Shown in pieces: positions 24,955 to 33,913 of a stretch of DNA of 64,000 bases; position 1 is the stretch's first letter; each line of letters starts with the position of its first letter. Location: the NCBI GenBank assembly GCA_965229765.1, contig CBDDJT010000003.1, positions 1,240,001 through 1,304,000 on the forward strand. Reading direction: 5' to 3'. Made by a program: the position numbers and the translations under genes. Source of the stretch: ASV31 sp965229765. GTDB taxonomy: Bacteria; Pseudomonadota; Alphaproteobacteria; Rhodobacterales; Rhodobacteraceae. The notes beneath the pieces were generated by a model. That model saw only the letters and a list, made by a program, of their open reading frames with translations. It had not been told where the DNA came from and ran no database searches.

Positions 24955-25359
24955 TCAGAATCCCTCCCAGACGCAGGCGCCATCGGCGATGCGATAGGCT
25001 TCGAAAAACTGCGTCACCCCGGGCGTTGCGGCGCCGAACTCGGTTTCGCGCTCGGCCAGCGACACGATCACCTGCGATGGCTGCGGCCCGAGATTCGAGA
25101 TTCGCGCAAGCGCATAGGCGTTGCACAGGTGATCCATGTCGGCGGCGGCGGTCTGGAAATCGACGCTTCCGCCGTTGCGCGCGATCTCTGGCGCGACAAA
25201 GCGGAACCGGTAGGTCAGCCCGCCGGGGCCAGTGGCGTCGCGGATCACCTCGAAGAACCGCACGGGCTGCCCCGAGGGCACGGGGACAAGCGGCGCCTCC
25301 TGCCCGCTGGCCAGCGTCGGCACTGCTGCCAGCCATAGCAGGACCGCCGCGCTACGCAT
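24955..25359 (-). CDS. DUF6497 family exported protein
   Basis: A 134-residue protein with signal peptide MRSAAVLLWLAAVPTLASG. The mature region contains VPSGQPVRFFEVIRD, GLTYRFRFVAPEIAR and MDHLCNAYALARISNLGPQP, which match my recollection of DUF6497, a family found in Rhodobacteraceae near propionyl-CoA carboxylase genes. Two cysteines (HLCNAY and GACVWEGF) could pair. The start overlaps the upstream gene by 8 bases, showing tight coupling. The 202 bases between it and the lipoprotein gene are AT-richer than average and may hold a secondary promoter. Confidence 0.7.
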   Translation of the reverse strand: MRSAAVLLWLAAVPTLASGQEAPLVPVPSGQPVRFFEVIRDATGPGGLTYRFRFVAPEIARNGGSVDFQTAAADMDHLCNAYALARISNLGPQPSQVIVSLAERETEFGAATPGVTQFFEAYRIADGACVWEGF

Positions 25360-25711
25360 CGCCCGCCCCCCGGCGCGTGGCATGGGCAATCCAGCGCGCC
25401 CGGTGCGCGCCATCGGACAGAAGACCGGCGATCTCGGCCTCGATCCGGGCGCGCGGAAAGGCCCGCGCCGCCACCGATCCGCCAGCGCGCACCGTCAGGC
25501 CACCGTCGCCGCGTGTCACCTGAACCACCGGCTGGAACCCGCGCACACCGCGCAGCCGCCGCCACAGGTCCTGGCGCACCTGATGGGCGACGCTGGCGGC
25601 AGGCGCGGCAGGCAGCCGGATTTCGGCCGCCACGTCGAACCGCGCGGGCAGCCGTCGCGACAGGGTCAGAACCCCGTCCGCATCGCGGATATGCCAGCGT
25701 GCGCGGCTCAT
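25352..25711 (-). CDS. Conserved hypothetical protein in the pcc operon
   Basis: A 119-residue cytoplasmic protein, strongly basic and arginine-rich, without signal peptide or recognised domain. Sequence blocks such as ARWHIRDADGVLTLSRRLPA, VAHQVRQDLWRRLRGVRGFQ and VVQVTRGDGGLTVRAGG suggest a compact alpha/beta fold. It overlaps the cupin gene by 4 bases upstream and the DUF6497 gene by 8 bases downstream, so it is almost certainly translated as part of the pccB transcript. Confidence 0.62.
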   Translation of the reverse strand: MSRARWHIRDADGVLTLSRRLPARFDVAAEIRLPAAPAASVAHQVRQDLWRRLRGVRGFQPVVQVTRGDGGLTVRAGGSVAARAFPRARIEAEIAGLLSDGAHRARWIAHATRRGAGDA

Positions 25712-26106
25712 CCCTGACCGTCGGTCCGGGTGTCGAACTCGGCCGGCGCGGTGATCTCGATCAGCTCCAGATCGTCGGAATGGCGCACCTCGCGGTGGCG
25801 GATGCCGGGCGGCTGCAACACGCAGGACCCTTCGCGCAGGAAATGCTCTCCCTCGCCCTCGTATTCGAAGACCACCCAGCCCTTGGTCACATAGACCATC
25901 TGGAACTCAAGATCGTGGCTGTGCCATGTCGCCGGGCTTTCCATGCCGGGCACCGCGCGGATCACATGCGCGCCGTACTTGCCCTGCGTGGCGCCCTTGA
26001 TCCCGAGGTCACGGTACTCAAAGAACGCCCGCAACCCCTCGCGCCGGAACGGGCTGTTGTCGGGCTGGCTGATCGTGAAGGCCTGGTTCTTCCACAGACG
26101 GGTCAT
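25708..26106 (-). CDS. Cupin domain protein in the pcc operon
   Basis: A 132-residue single-domain cupin. Motif 1 is TWHSHDLEFQMVYVTKGWVV (about residues 63-82; metal ligands His, His, Glu) and motif 2 is GSCVLQPPGIRHREVRHSDD with the ligand His in IRH. Starting at MTRLWKN (26106) places GGTGGAG at proper distance; the in-frame ATG at 26118 is possible. It lies 12 bases after pccB and overlaps the next gene by 4, so it is in the operon. The enzymatic or binding role is not known. Confidence 0.75.
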   Translation of the reverse strand: MTRLWKNQAFTISQPDNSPFRREGLRAFFEYRDLGIKGATQGKYGAHVIRAVPGMESPATWHSHDLEFQMVYVTKGWVVFEYEGEGEHFLREGSCVLQPPGIRHREVRHSDDLELIEITAPAEFDTRTDGQG

Positions 26107-26118
26107 GTCTGGCTCCAC

Positions 26119-27651
<1,533 letters not shown>

Positions 27652-27719
27652 GGTGTCCCTCCCGTCCGGTTTGCGGCACAGTAGGGCGCGCGACAGCGCG
27701 ACGGAAGGAAAATTCGGAA

Positions 27720-27769
27720 GATTTGCAAAGCGTGGCAAATCTTTCGAATGCAAATTGCGAATATGCAAA
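27720..27769. promoter_or_regulatory. Putative PccR operator region, pccB / racemase divergent promoter
   Basis: The 126-base divergent gap holds an unusually AT-rich block with TTTGCAAA at 27722-27729 inside the perfect dyad GATTTGC-N8-GCAAATC (27720-27741), followed by AATGCAAA (27747) and TATGCAAA (27762). From memory, Rhodobacter sphaeroides PccR acts on TTTGCAAA-N4-TTTGCAAA in front of pccB; here the octamer is exact but the partner spacing is shorter. Regulation of both divergent genes from this block is inference. Confidence 0.6.
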
Positions 27770-27777
27770 GGGCCCGG

Positions 27778-28806
27778 ATGCACAGCGACCGCGTGATCCA
27801 CATGATCTCTGCCCATGCCGAGGGCGAGGTGGGAAATGTCATCACCGGCGGCGTCGCTCCGCCGCCCGGCGAGACGCTCTGGCAGATGCGCGACTGGCTG
27901 CACACGGACGGCGATTTGCGCCGGTTCGTCCTGAACGAACCGCGCGGCGGCCTGCACGTCCACGTCAACCTGCTGGTCCCGCCCAAGGATCCCCGCGCCG
28001 TTGCCGGCTTTCTCATCATGGAGCCCGAGGATACTCCGGCCATGTCCGGCTCGAACACCATCTGCGTGGCGACGGTCCTTCTGGAAACCGGGCAGGTGCC
28101 GATGACCGAACCCGAGACCGTGTTCACGCTGGAGGTGCCCGCAGGCCTGATCGAGGTCCGCGCCACCTGCCGCGATGGGCGGGCAGAGGCGATAGAACTG
28201 CTCAACGTGCCCTCCTTCGCCGACAGGCTCGACGCTCCGCTGGAGGTTGCGGGCCTCGGCACGCTGAGCGTCGATACAGCCTGGGGGGGCGACGCCTATG
28301 TCATCGTCCCGACCGGGGCCGTCGGCCTGTCGCTGACCCCGGACGAGGGCCATGACATCGCGACGCTGGGCGCGCGGATCCGCGCGGCGGCCAACGAACA
28401 GCTGGGCTTTGCCCATCCCGAACAGCCGTGGAACCACATCTCGTTCTGTCAGTTCGCCGCGCCCGTCGACCGGACGGGCCCCGTGCCCGAAGGCACCAGC
28501 GCCGTGGTCATCGCGCCGGGCAAGATCGACCGCTCGCCCTGCGGCACCGGGTGCAGCGCGCGGCTGGCGGTGATGCACGCGCGCGGCGAGATCGGCGTCG
28601 GCGGGCACTATGTCGGGCGCTCGATCATCGGCGGGCGTTTCGATTGCCGGGTGACGGCAGAGACGACCCTTGGCGGGCGCCTGGCAATCGTGCCATCGGT
28701 CCGCGGACGGGCCTGGATCACCGGTGCGCACCAGCTGATGCGCGATCCCGCCGACCCCTGGCCCGAAGGCTACCGCGTGGGCGACACCTGGCCCGTAGCC
28801 CAGTGA
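27778..28806 (+). CDS. Proline racemase superfamily enzyme (probable hydroxyproline 2-epimerase)
   Basis: A 342-residue member of the proline racemase superfamily. These enzymes use two residues on opposite faces of the active site. Here the first is Ser90 (AMSGSNTICV, where proline racemases have MCGH) and the second Cys255 (DRSPCGTGCSAR). A Ser/Cys pair, as I recall, is found in 4-hydroxyproline and 3-hydroxyproline 2-epimerases and speaks against the Cys/Thr trans-3-hydroxyproline dehydratases. The ATG at 27778 (MHSDRVIHMISAHAEGEVGN) matches the family start; 27748 would lie inside the operator block. It is divergent from pccB and followed after 45 bases by an MFS exporter. Confidence 0.82.
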   Translation: MHSDRVIHMISAHAEGEVGNVITGGVAPPPGETLWQMRDWLHTDGDLRRFVLNEPRGGLHVHVNLLVPPKDPRAVAGFLIMEPEDTPAMSGSNTICVATVLLETGQVPMTEPETVFTLEVPAGLIEVRATCRDGRAEAIELLNVPSFADRLDAPLEVAGLGTLSVDTAWGGDAYVIVPTGAVGLSLTPDEGHDIATLGARIRAAANEQLGFAHPEQPWNHISFCQFAAPVDRTGPVPEGTSAVVIAPGKIDRSPCGTGCSARLAVMHARGEIGVGGHYVGRSIIGGRFDCRVTAETTLGGRLAIVPSVRGRAWITGAHQLMRDPADPWPEGYRVGDTWPVAQ

Positions 28807-28851
28807 CCACGCCATATGGACAAGGCCGTGTCCCGGGCCTAGGAACTTAAC

Positions 28852-30069
28852 ATGGCAACAAACCCCGCGGTGCGATTCCTGGATCGCACCACTGCCCCCC
28901 ACGTGATGACGCTCGTCCTCATTGCCGGCCTGTCGGCGATGTCGCTCAACGTGTTCCTGCCCTCGCTGCCGCACATGGCGGACTATTTCAGCACCGACTA
29001 CAGCGTCATGCAGCTTTCGGTGGCGGTCTACCTGGCCGTGAACGCCGTGCTTCAGATCATCGTGGGCCCGATCTCGGACCGCTACGGGCGGCGGCCGGTG
29101 CTGCTGGTCTCGACGGTGCTGTTCGTCGCCGCAACCATCGGCTGCATCTACGCCCCCACGATCGAGGTGTTCTTGATCTTCCGCATGGGGCAGGCGGTGA
29201 TCGTCTCTGGCATGGTGCTCAGCCGCGCGGTGGTGCGGGACATGTACGACCAGGACAAGGCGGCCTCGATGATCGGATATGTCGCCATGGGCATGGCCGT
29301 GGTGCCCATGATCTCTCCGGCCGTGGGCGGCTTTCTTGACGAGGTTTTCGGCTGGCAGTCCAACTTCTGGCTGCTCGCGATCCTCGGCACGATGACCGCG
29401 TGGCTGATCTGGGCCGACCTGGGCGAGACCGCGGCCCGCCGCAATACCAGCCTGATGGACCAGGTGCGCGAATACCCGGGGCTTCTGACCTCGCGCCGGT
29501 TCTGGGGCTATTGCCTTGCCATGGCCTTTGCCGCGGGGGCGTTCTTTGCCTATCTCGGCGGCGCACCCTACGTCGGAACAGAGGTCTTCGGGCTCGAACC
29601 GGGCCCCCTGGGCCTTTTCTTCGGCGTGCCGGCCGTGGGCTATGCCATCGGCAACTACCTGACGGGGCGCTTCGCCATCCGCTTTGGGGTGAACCTTCTG
29701 GTGCTTTGGGGCACGCTCACCTCTTGCGCCGGCACCTTGCTGTCGCTGGCTCTGTTCTACACCGGCAACGGCACGATCTGGGCCTTTTTCGGCCCGATGG
29801 TGTTCGTGGGCCTCGGCAATGGCCTTGTCATGCCCAACGCCATGTCCGGGATGCTGTCGGTCCGGCCGCATCTGGCGGGCACGGCCAGCGGGCTTGGGGG
29901 CGCGATCATGATCGGCGGCGGCGCGGCGCTGTCGGTTCTGGCCGGCATCCTGCTGGTGCCGGGCGCGGGCGCCTTCCCGCTGATCTGGATCATGTTTGCC
30001 ACATCCGCCGTTGCGGTGGTGTCGATCAACTACACGATCCGTCGCGAACGTAAGGTTCTGGGCGGCTAG
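28852..30069 (+). CDS. MFS multidrug efflux transporter, Bcr/CflA family
   Basis: A 405-residue, 12-helix major facilitator. The cytoplasmic loop 2-3 motif GPISDRYGRRPVLLVSTVLF (near residue 65) and the motif C-like VVPMISPAVGGFLDEVFGW (around 146-165) mark a drug:proton antiporter of the Bcr/CflA branch (SLNVFLPSLPHMADYFSTDY near the N terminus is typical). The export substrate is unknown. It is co-directional with the racemase-family gene and lies 61 bases before pccR, so the three may be partly co-transcribed. Confidence 0.88.
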   Translation: MATNPAVRFLDRTTAPHVMTLVLIAGLSAMSLNVFLPSLPHMADYFSTDYSVMQLSVAVYLAVNAVLQIIVGPISDRYGRRPVLLVSTVLFVAATIGCIYAPTIEVFLIFRMGQAVIVSGMVLSRAVVRDMYDQDKAASMIGYVAMGMAVVPMISPAVGGFLDEVFGWQSNFWLLAILGTMTAWLIWADLGETAARRNTSLMDQVREYPGLLTSRRFWGYCLAMAFAAGAFFAYLGGAPYVGTEVFGLEPGPLGLFFGVPAVGYAIGNYLTGRFAIRFGVNLLVLWGTLTSCAGTLLSLALFYTGNGTIWAFFGPMVFVGLGNGLVMPNAMSGMLSVRPHLAGTASGLGGAIMIGGGAALSVLAGILLVPGAGAFPLIWIMFATSAVAVVSINYTIRRERKVLGG

Positions 30070-30084
30070 GGTCTTTCCCCAAGG

Positions 30085-30114
30085 CTTTGCAAAGGCTACG
30101 AGTGGCCCTGCAAA
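30085..30114. promoter_or_regulatory. TTTGCAAA sites upstream of pccR
   Basis: The 61-base gap before pccR contains CTTTGCAAAG (30085-30094) and CCTGCAAA (30107-30114). The octamer is the same as in front of pccB, so autoregulation by PccR is plausible. The first site is also part of an imperfect AAGGCTTTGCAAAGGCT dyad that could instead serve as the 3' hairpin of the MFS gene. Confidence 0.45.
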
Positions 30115-30130
30115 TCCGCGAAGGGCCGCC

Positions 30131-31519
30131 ATGTCCACCCCCAAGCTTTATGCCGGCGCCAAGCTGCGCGAAACCCGCACGCGGCTGGGCCTGACGCAAA
30201 AGGCCTTTGCGGCCAAGCTCGGCATCTCGCTGCCCTACCTCAACCAGATGGAAAACAACCACCGCCCGGTTTCGGCGGCGGTCGTCCTTGCGATGGCGCA
30301 GGAGTTCGGGTTCGACGTCACCGAACTGTCCACCGGCGAGGGCGAGCGCATGGTGGCCGACATGCGAGAGGCGCTGGCCGACCCCGTCTTTGCCGATCTC
30401 GACCCGCCGCTCGCCGACCTGCGGCTGGCGGCCTCGAACGCCCCGGCGCTGGCGCGCGCCTTCCTCGCCCTGCACCGTGCCTACCGCGACAGCCACGAGC
30501 GGCTCGCCTCTCTCGACGAGGCACTGGGGCGCGAGGGCGGCGCGCTGCGCCCCTCGCCCTGGGAAGAGGTGCGCGACTTCTTCCACTATTGCGACAACTA
30601 CATCGACGCGGTGGACCGGGCCGCCGAACGCTTTGCCAGCACGGGCGACCCCCGCGCCGCCGCCGCCGAGGCGCTGGAAGCCCGCGGCATCCGTATAAGG
30701 CGCGACGACGGCCAGACCCTGCGCGCGCACGACCGCGCCACCGGAACGCTGACGCTGTCCTCGCGCGCGGCCCCGGCGACGCAAGGCTTCCAGCTGTTGC
30801 ACCAACTGGCGCTTCTGACCCAGAACGACCTGATAGAGGCCACGCTGGACCTTGCCCGCTTTGCCAGTGAAGAGGCGCGCGCCATCGCCAAGATCGGGCT
30901 GGCCAACTACTTTGCCGGGGCCGCGCTTCTGCCCTATGGCGCCTTCCTTCGGGCCGCGCAGGATACCCGCCACGACCTTGAACGCCTTGCCGACCGCTTC
31001 GGCGCCTCGATCGAGCAGGTGGCGCACCGGCTGTCCACCCTGCAACGCCCCGGCGCCAAGGGCGTGCCCTTTTTCTTCGTGCGCGTCGACCAGGCGGGCA
31101 CCATCACCAAACGCCATTCGGCCACGCGCCTGCAATTCGCCCGCTTCGGGGGTGCCTGCCCGCTCTGGAACGTGCATCAGGCGTTCGAGACGCCCGGCCG
31201 CTTCCTGCGCCAGCTTGCCGAAACCCCCGATGGCGTGCGCTATTTCTGCCTTGCCCGCGACGTGTCGAAACCCGGCGGCAGCTTTCACGCGCCGGTGCGC
31301 CGTTATGCCATCGGGCTGGGGTGCGAGGTGGGCCACGCCCGCCAGCTTGTCTATGCCGACGACCTGGATCTCGGCAACCGCGCCGCGTTCGAACCCATCG
31401 GCATCTCGTGCCGGATCTGCGAACGTACCGGCTGTCACCAGCGCGCCGTCCCGCCGCTCGAACGCCGCCTCTCGGTGGACCCTGACCGCCGCGACGTGCT
31501 GCCCTACCGGGTGGAATGA
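30131..31519 (+). CDS. pccR: Short-chain fatty acyl-CoA regulator (ScfR family, PccR)
   Basis: A 462-residue transcriptional regulator. Residues 10-65 form an XRE-type helix-turn-helix (LRETRTRLGLTQKAFAAKLG, then LPYLNQMENNHRPVS). The middle holds an IrrE/ImmA-like region (GFQLLHQLALLTQNDLIEAT; ANYFAGAALLPYGAFLRAAQ), and the C-terminal DUF2083 acyl-CoA-sensing part includes RYFCLARDV and the cysteine-rich ISCRICERTGCHQRAV. ScfR proteins include RamB, MccR and PccR; the adjacent pcc operon makes this PccR, which in R. sphaeroides is needed for pccB induction on propionate and acetate. The start at 30131 matches the helix-turn-helix layout. Confidence 0.9.
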   Translation: MSTPKLYAGAKLRETRTRLGLTQKAFAAKLGISLPYLNQMENNHRPVSAAVVLAMAQEFGFDVTELSTGEGERMVADMREALADPVFADLDPPLADLRLAASNAPALARAFLALHRAYRDSHERLASLDEALGREGGALRPSPWEEVRDFFHYCDNYIDAVDRAAERFASTGDPRAAAAEALEARGIRIRRDDGQTLRAHDRATGTLTLSSRAAPATQGFQLLHQLALLTQNDLIEATLDLARFASEEARAIAKIGLANYFAGAALLPYGAFLRAAQDTRHDLERLADRFGASIEQVAHRLSTLQRPGAKGVPFFFVRVDQAGTITKRHSATRLQFARFGGACPLWNVHQAFETPGRFLRQLAETPDGVRYFCLARDVSKPGGSFHAPVRRYAIGLGCEVGHARQLVYADDLDLGNRAAFEPIGISCRICERTGCHQRAVPPLERRLSVDPDRRDVLPYRVE

Positions 31520-31586
31520 CGGTGCCTTTGCCGATTGCAAGCCCCGCGCCAGCCCCCTAACACTGGCGTCAAAAGGAGGACCGCCC

Positions 31587-32045
31587 ATGGAAATGCACGG
31601 CACCCGCATCATCGCCGCAGACCGAGACACGGTCTGGGCCAGCCTGAACGACGCCGAAACGCTCAGGGCCTGCATCCCGGGATGCGAGGAGCTGACCGGC
31701 AGTCCCGCAGACGGGTTCGAAGCCGTCGTCAAGCAAAAGGTCGGCCCGGTAAAGGCGACCTTCAAGGGCGCGGTGCAGCTGGAAAATGTCAACGCGCCGG
31801 AAAGCTACACGATCTCGGGCGAGGGCAAGGGCGGCGTCGCGGGCTTCGCCAAGGGAAGCGCCAATGTCTCGCTCGCCGAGGTCGAGGGCGGCACCGAACT
31901 GACCTACGAGGTCGACGCGAAGGTGGGGGGCAAGCTGGCCCAGCTTGGCAGCCGGATCATCGACGGCTTCGCGCGCAAGATGGCCGACCAGTTCTTCGAC
32001 CGCTTCCGCGAAGAGGTCGAGGGCAAGACCGGGGACGACGCCTGA
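31587..32045 (+). CDS. CoxG-type SRPBCC carbon monoxide dehydrogenase subunit G family protein
   Basis: A 152-residue START/SRPBCC-fold protein of the CoxG family: MEMHGTRIIAADRDTVWASL at the N terminus, LRACIPGCEELTGSPADGFE near residue 29, VKATFKGAVQLENVNAPESY in the middle, and GGKLAQLGSRIIDGFARKMA near the C terminus. CoxG anchors or assists molybdenum-containing CO dehydrogenase in CO oxidisers, but stand-alone copies are common and no cox structural genes are in this window. A very strong AAAAGGAGGA precedes the ATG. No membrane tail is present. Confidence 0.85.
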   Translation: MEMHGTRIIAADRDTVWASLNDAETLRACIPGCEELTGSPADGFEAVVKQKVGPVKATFKGAVQLENVNAPESYTISGEGKGGVAGFAKGSANVSLAEVEGGTELTYEVDAKVGGKLAQLGSRIIDGFARKMADQFFDRFREEVEGKTGDDA

Positions 32046-32077
32046 CGCCGTCCCCGCAGCATGGGTGACGCGCGGCC

Positions 32078-32320
32078 TCAGGCGGCGGCGGTCAGCATCC
32101 GGTAGATCTCGTCCTTCAGCGCCATGCGCGTCTTGCGCATGGTCTCTTCCGCGAACTGGTCCACCGGCTCGACATTCGTTTCGGCCCGGTGCACGGCGCG
32201 GTTCACCTCGTGGTATTCCTCCATCAGCCGGGCGAAATGCGCATCGGATTCCTTCAGCGTGTGAATCCGTTCGGCGTGCTCGGGGAATTCCTCGTGCAGT
32301 TCGTGGGGGGTGTGCGACAT
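32078..32320 (-). CDS. DUF465 (YdcH-like) protein
   Basis: An 80-residue, highly charged, mostly helical protein. The DUF465 pattern is clear: HELHEEFPEHAERIHTLKES, DAHFARLMEEYHEVNRAVHR and the C-terminal RKTRMALKDEIYRMLTAA. Members form short coiled-coil hairpins; function is not established. The start at 32320 matches the family; the ORF extends to 32383 without similarity. It is convergent with the CoxG-like gene (32-base gap). Confidence 0.85.
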   Translation of the reverse strand: MSHTPHELHEEFPEHAERIHTLKESDAHFARLMEEYHEVNRAVHRAETNVEPVDQFAEETMRKTRMALKDEIYRMLTAAA

Positions 32321-32392
32321 CCTGTTGATCCTTCTCGCGTGTTCTGTCCGAACGACCCTAGGGCGCGCCCGTTTGCGCCACATTGACCGGGA

Positions 32393-33343
32393 TCAAGTTT
32401 CGCGCGGCGCCTCGTCCAGCGGTGCAAGAACCGCCGCGATCTGATCGCGCAGCCATGCGTGGGCGGGGCTGGCTGCGGTGCGGCGGTGCCAGATCATCAC
32501 GATCTGCGCCAGCGGCACGGTCATGGGCGGCGCAAAAAGCTCCAGCCCCTCAGAGGCCGCCAGATGTCGCGCCAGCCCCGTCGGCAAAAGCGCGATCAGG
32601 TCCGATCCCGCCACCGCGCGGTAGACGCCGGAGAAGACCGGCAGCGTCATCACCACACGCCGTGATCGCCCGACACGGGCCAGGGCCGCGTCGCCCATCG
32701 CCGTCGCATTGCCTTCGGGCGAGAACAGCACATGCCCCAGATCGCAAAACAGGTCGATGGGCACAGTGTCCCCCGGCGCCAGCCCGGCCCGCGCCAGCCG
32801 GGGATGCCCGCGCCGTGCGATCACCGAAAAGGAAGACTGCAACAGCGGGCGGCCTTCGATCCAGTCCGGCAGGTCCACCTTGGGAATGAACGCCATGTCC
32901 ACCTCGTAGCGGTCCAGCGTGTCGACATAGCTGTCGGGCACAAGGTCCACCAGATGCACCCGCATTCCCGGCGCCATCAAAAGCAACCGCTCTGCCAGCC
33001 GCGGCATGAGCAGTTCGGCGAAATAGTCACTGCCCGAAATGCGGAACGACGCCGACGACCGGCCCGGATCAAAGGGGGCGGGCGTGGCGATCAGCGCCTC
33101 GGCGCCCTCCAGCACAGCGCGCAGCGGCGCCTCCAGCGAAAGGGCATAGGCCGTTGGCTCCATCCCCTGCCCCCGCCGAAACAAAAGCTCGTCGCCCAGC
33201 GCCGCACGCAGCCGCCCCAGCGCAGCCGACACCGCCGGTTGCGACAGGCCCAGCCTTGCACCCGCCCGGACGGTGGACCGGTCCTGCAAAAGTGCGTCAA
33301 GCACGCGCAAGAGGTTCAGATCGAATGCAGCTAAATTCGCCAT
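32393..33343 (-). CDS. LysR family transcriptional regulator
   Basis: A 316-residue LTTR. The winged helix-turn-helix is at residues 4-63 (FDLNLLRVLDALLQDRSTVR, then ARLGLSQPAVSAALGRLRAA), and the rest is the periplasmic-binding-like effector domain (ASFRISGSDYFAELLMPRLA). The NodD/SyrM-like DNLNLLRVL variant and the DYFAELLMPRL line suggest the PbpR/NodD-like subgroup. It is divergent from the cupin gene, which it may regulate. A dyad ATTCGC-N3-GCGAAT (33335-33349) straddles its start codon, a plausible autoregulatory site. Confidence 0.88.
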   Translation of the reverse strand: MANLAAFDLNLLRVLDALLQDRSTVRAGARLGLSQPAVSAALGRLRAALGDELLFRRGQGMEPTAYALSLEAPLRAVLEGAEALIATPAPFDPGRSSASFRISGSDYFAELLMPRLAERLLLMAPGMRVHLVDLVPDSYVDTLDRYEVDMAFIPKVDLPDWIEGRPLLQSSFSVIARRGHPRLARAGLAPGDTVPIDLFCDLGHVLFSPEGNATAMGDAALARVGRSRRVVMTLPVFSGVYRAVAGSDLIALLPTGLARHLAASEGLELFAPPMTVPLAQIVMIWHRRTAASPAHAWLRDQIAAVLAPLDEAPRET

Positions 33344-33349
33344 GCGAAT
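33335..33349. promoter_or_regulatory. Dyad over the lysR start codon
   Basis: ATTCGC (33335-33340) and GCGAAT (33344-33349) form a perfect 6-bp inverted repeat separated by the CAT of the reverse-strand start codon. A site in this position could block lysR transcription or translation. It may be coincidental coding constraint. Confidence 0.3.
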
Positions 33350-33407
33350 AGAAGTAATACAATCAATCGATTTTTCATATGGCCCGTTCGTCGCTACCCT
33401 GCCTGTG

Positions 33408-33423
33408 ACGAAAGCGCTTTCGT
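33408..33423. promoter_or_regulatory. 16-bp palindromic operator before the cupin gene
   Basis: ACGAAAGCGCTTTCGT is a perfect palindrome 25 bases before the cupin ATG. The central GCGC with A/T-rich flanks resembles LacI/GalR-family operators more than LysR boxes (T-N11-A), while the neighbouring regulator is LysR-type. Its location suggests repression of the cupin-membrane protein pair. Confidence 0.55.
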
Positions 33424-33448
33424 TTCCTGCACGTCCAGGGAGGAAACG

Positions 33449-33913
33449 ATGAAGGACACCACGCTCGGGCCCGATGCCATGGAATGGCTGGGCACGTATT
33501 ACAGAACCATCCTGCACACCGCCGCGTCCGGCGGAACAATGTCGATCCTCGACACAGTCTCGCCCGCCGGGTCCGGCCCGCCGCGCCATATCCACCACGA
33601 CGCAGACGAGACGTTCATCCTGCTGTCGGGCGATGCCGAGTTCTGGCTTGACGGCGCGCGCTTTGCCCGTGGACCCGGTGACACCGTCTTTGTCCCGCGC
33701 GGCACGGAACACACCTTTCGCGTCATCAGCGACACGCCCTCGCGCCACTTGATCGTTTTCACGCCCGGCGGGTTCGAAGGTTTCTTCGCTGAAATGGCTG
33801 CGGGCGCATTCCGCATCCCCCAGGACATGCCTGCCATCACCGAGGCCGGCGCGCGGCATCACCTGAGTTTCACCGGCCCGCCTCTGGGCGCATTTGACGG
33901 AGACCAAGCATGA
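33449..33913 (+). CDS. Cupin domain protein
   Basis: A 154-residue single cupin barrel. Motif 1: PPRHIHHDADETFILLSGDA (about residues 44-63; His/His/Glu ligands), motif 2: GDTVFVPRGTEHTFRVISD with the ligand His in EHTF. The N-terminal YRTILHTAASGGTMSILDTV is like quercetinase-type or sugar-binding cupins found beside membrane proteins. GGGAGGAAACG precedes the ATG. It overlaps the next gene by 4 bases and lies opposite a LysR gene with a palindromic operator between. Confidence 0.82.
   Translation: MKDTTLGPDAMEWLGTYYRTILHTAASGGTMSILDTVSPAGSGPPRHIHHDADETFILLSGDAEFWLDGARFARGPGDTVFVPRGTEHTFRVISDTPSRHLIVFTPGGFEGFFAEMAAGAFRIPQDMPAITEAGARHHLSFTGPPLGAFDGDQA

Noticed and set aside
27652..30144. The pccB frame is open for a further 2.5 kb upstream, giving an apparent 1341-residue protein.
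   Set aside because: The extension runs antisense to the epimerase-like and MFS genes, is low-complexity His/Arg-rich, and a GTG with a good ribosome-binding site matches the PccB start.
31587..32045. CO dehydrogenase function for the CoxG-like protein.
   Set aside because: No coxMSL or molybdenum enzyme genes are in the window; stand-alone CoxG-family proteins are common.
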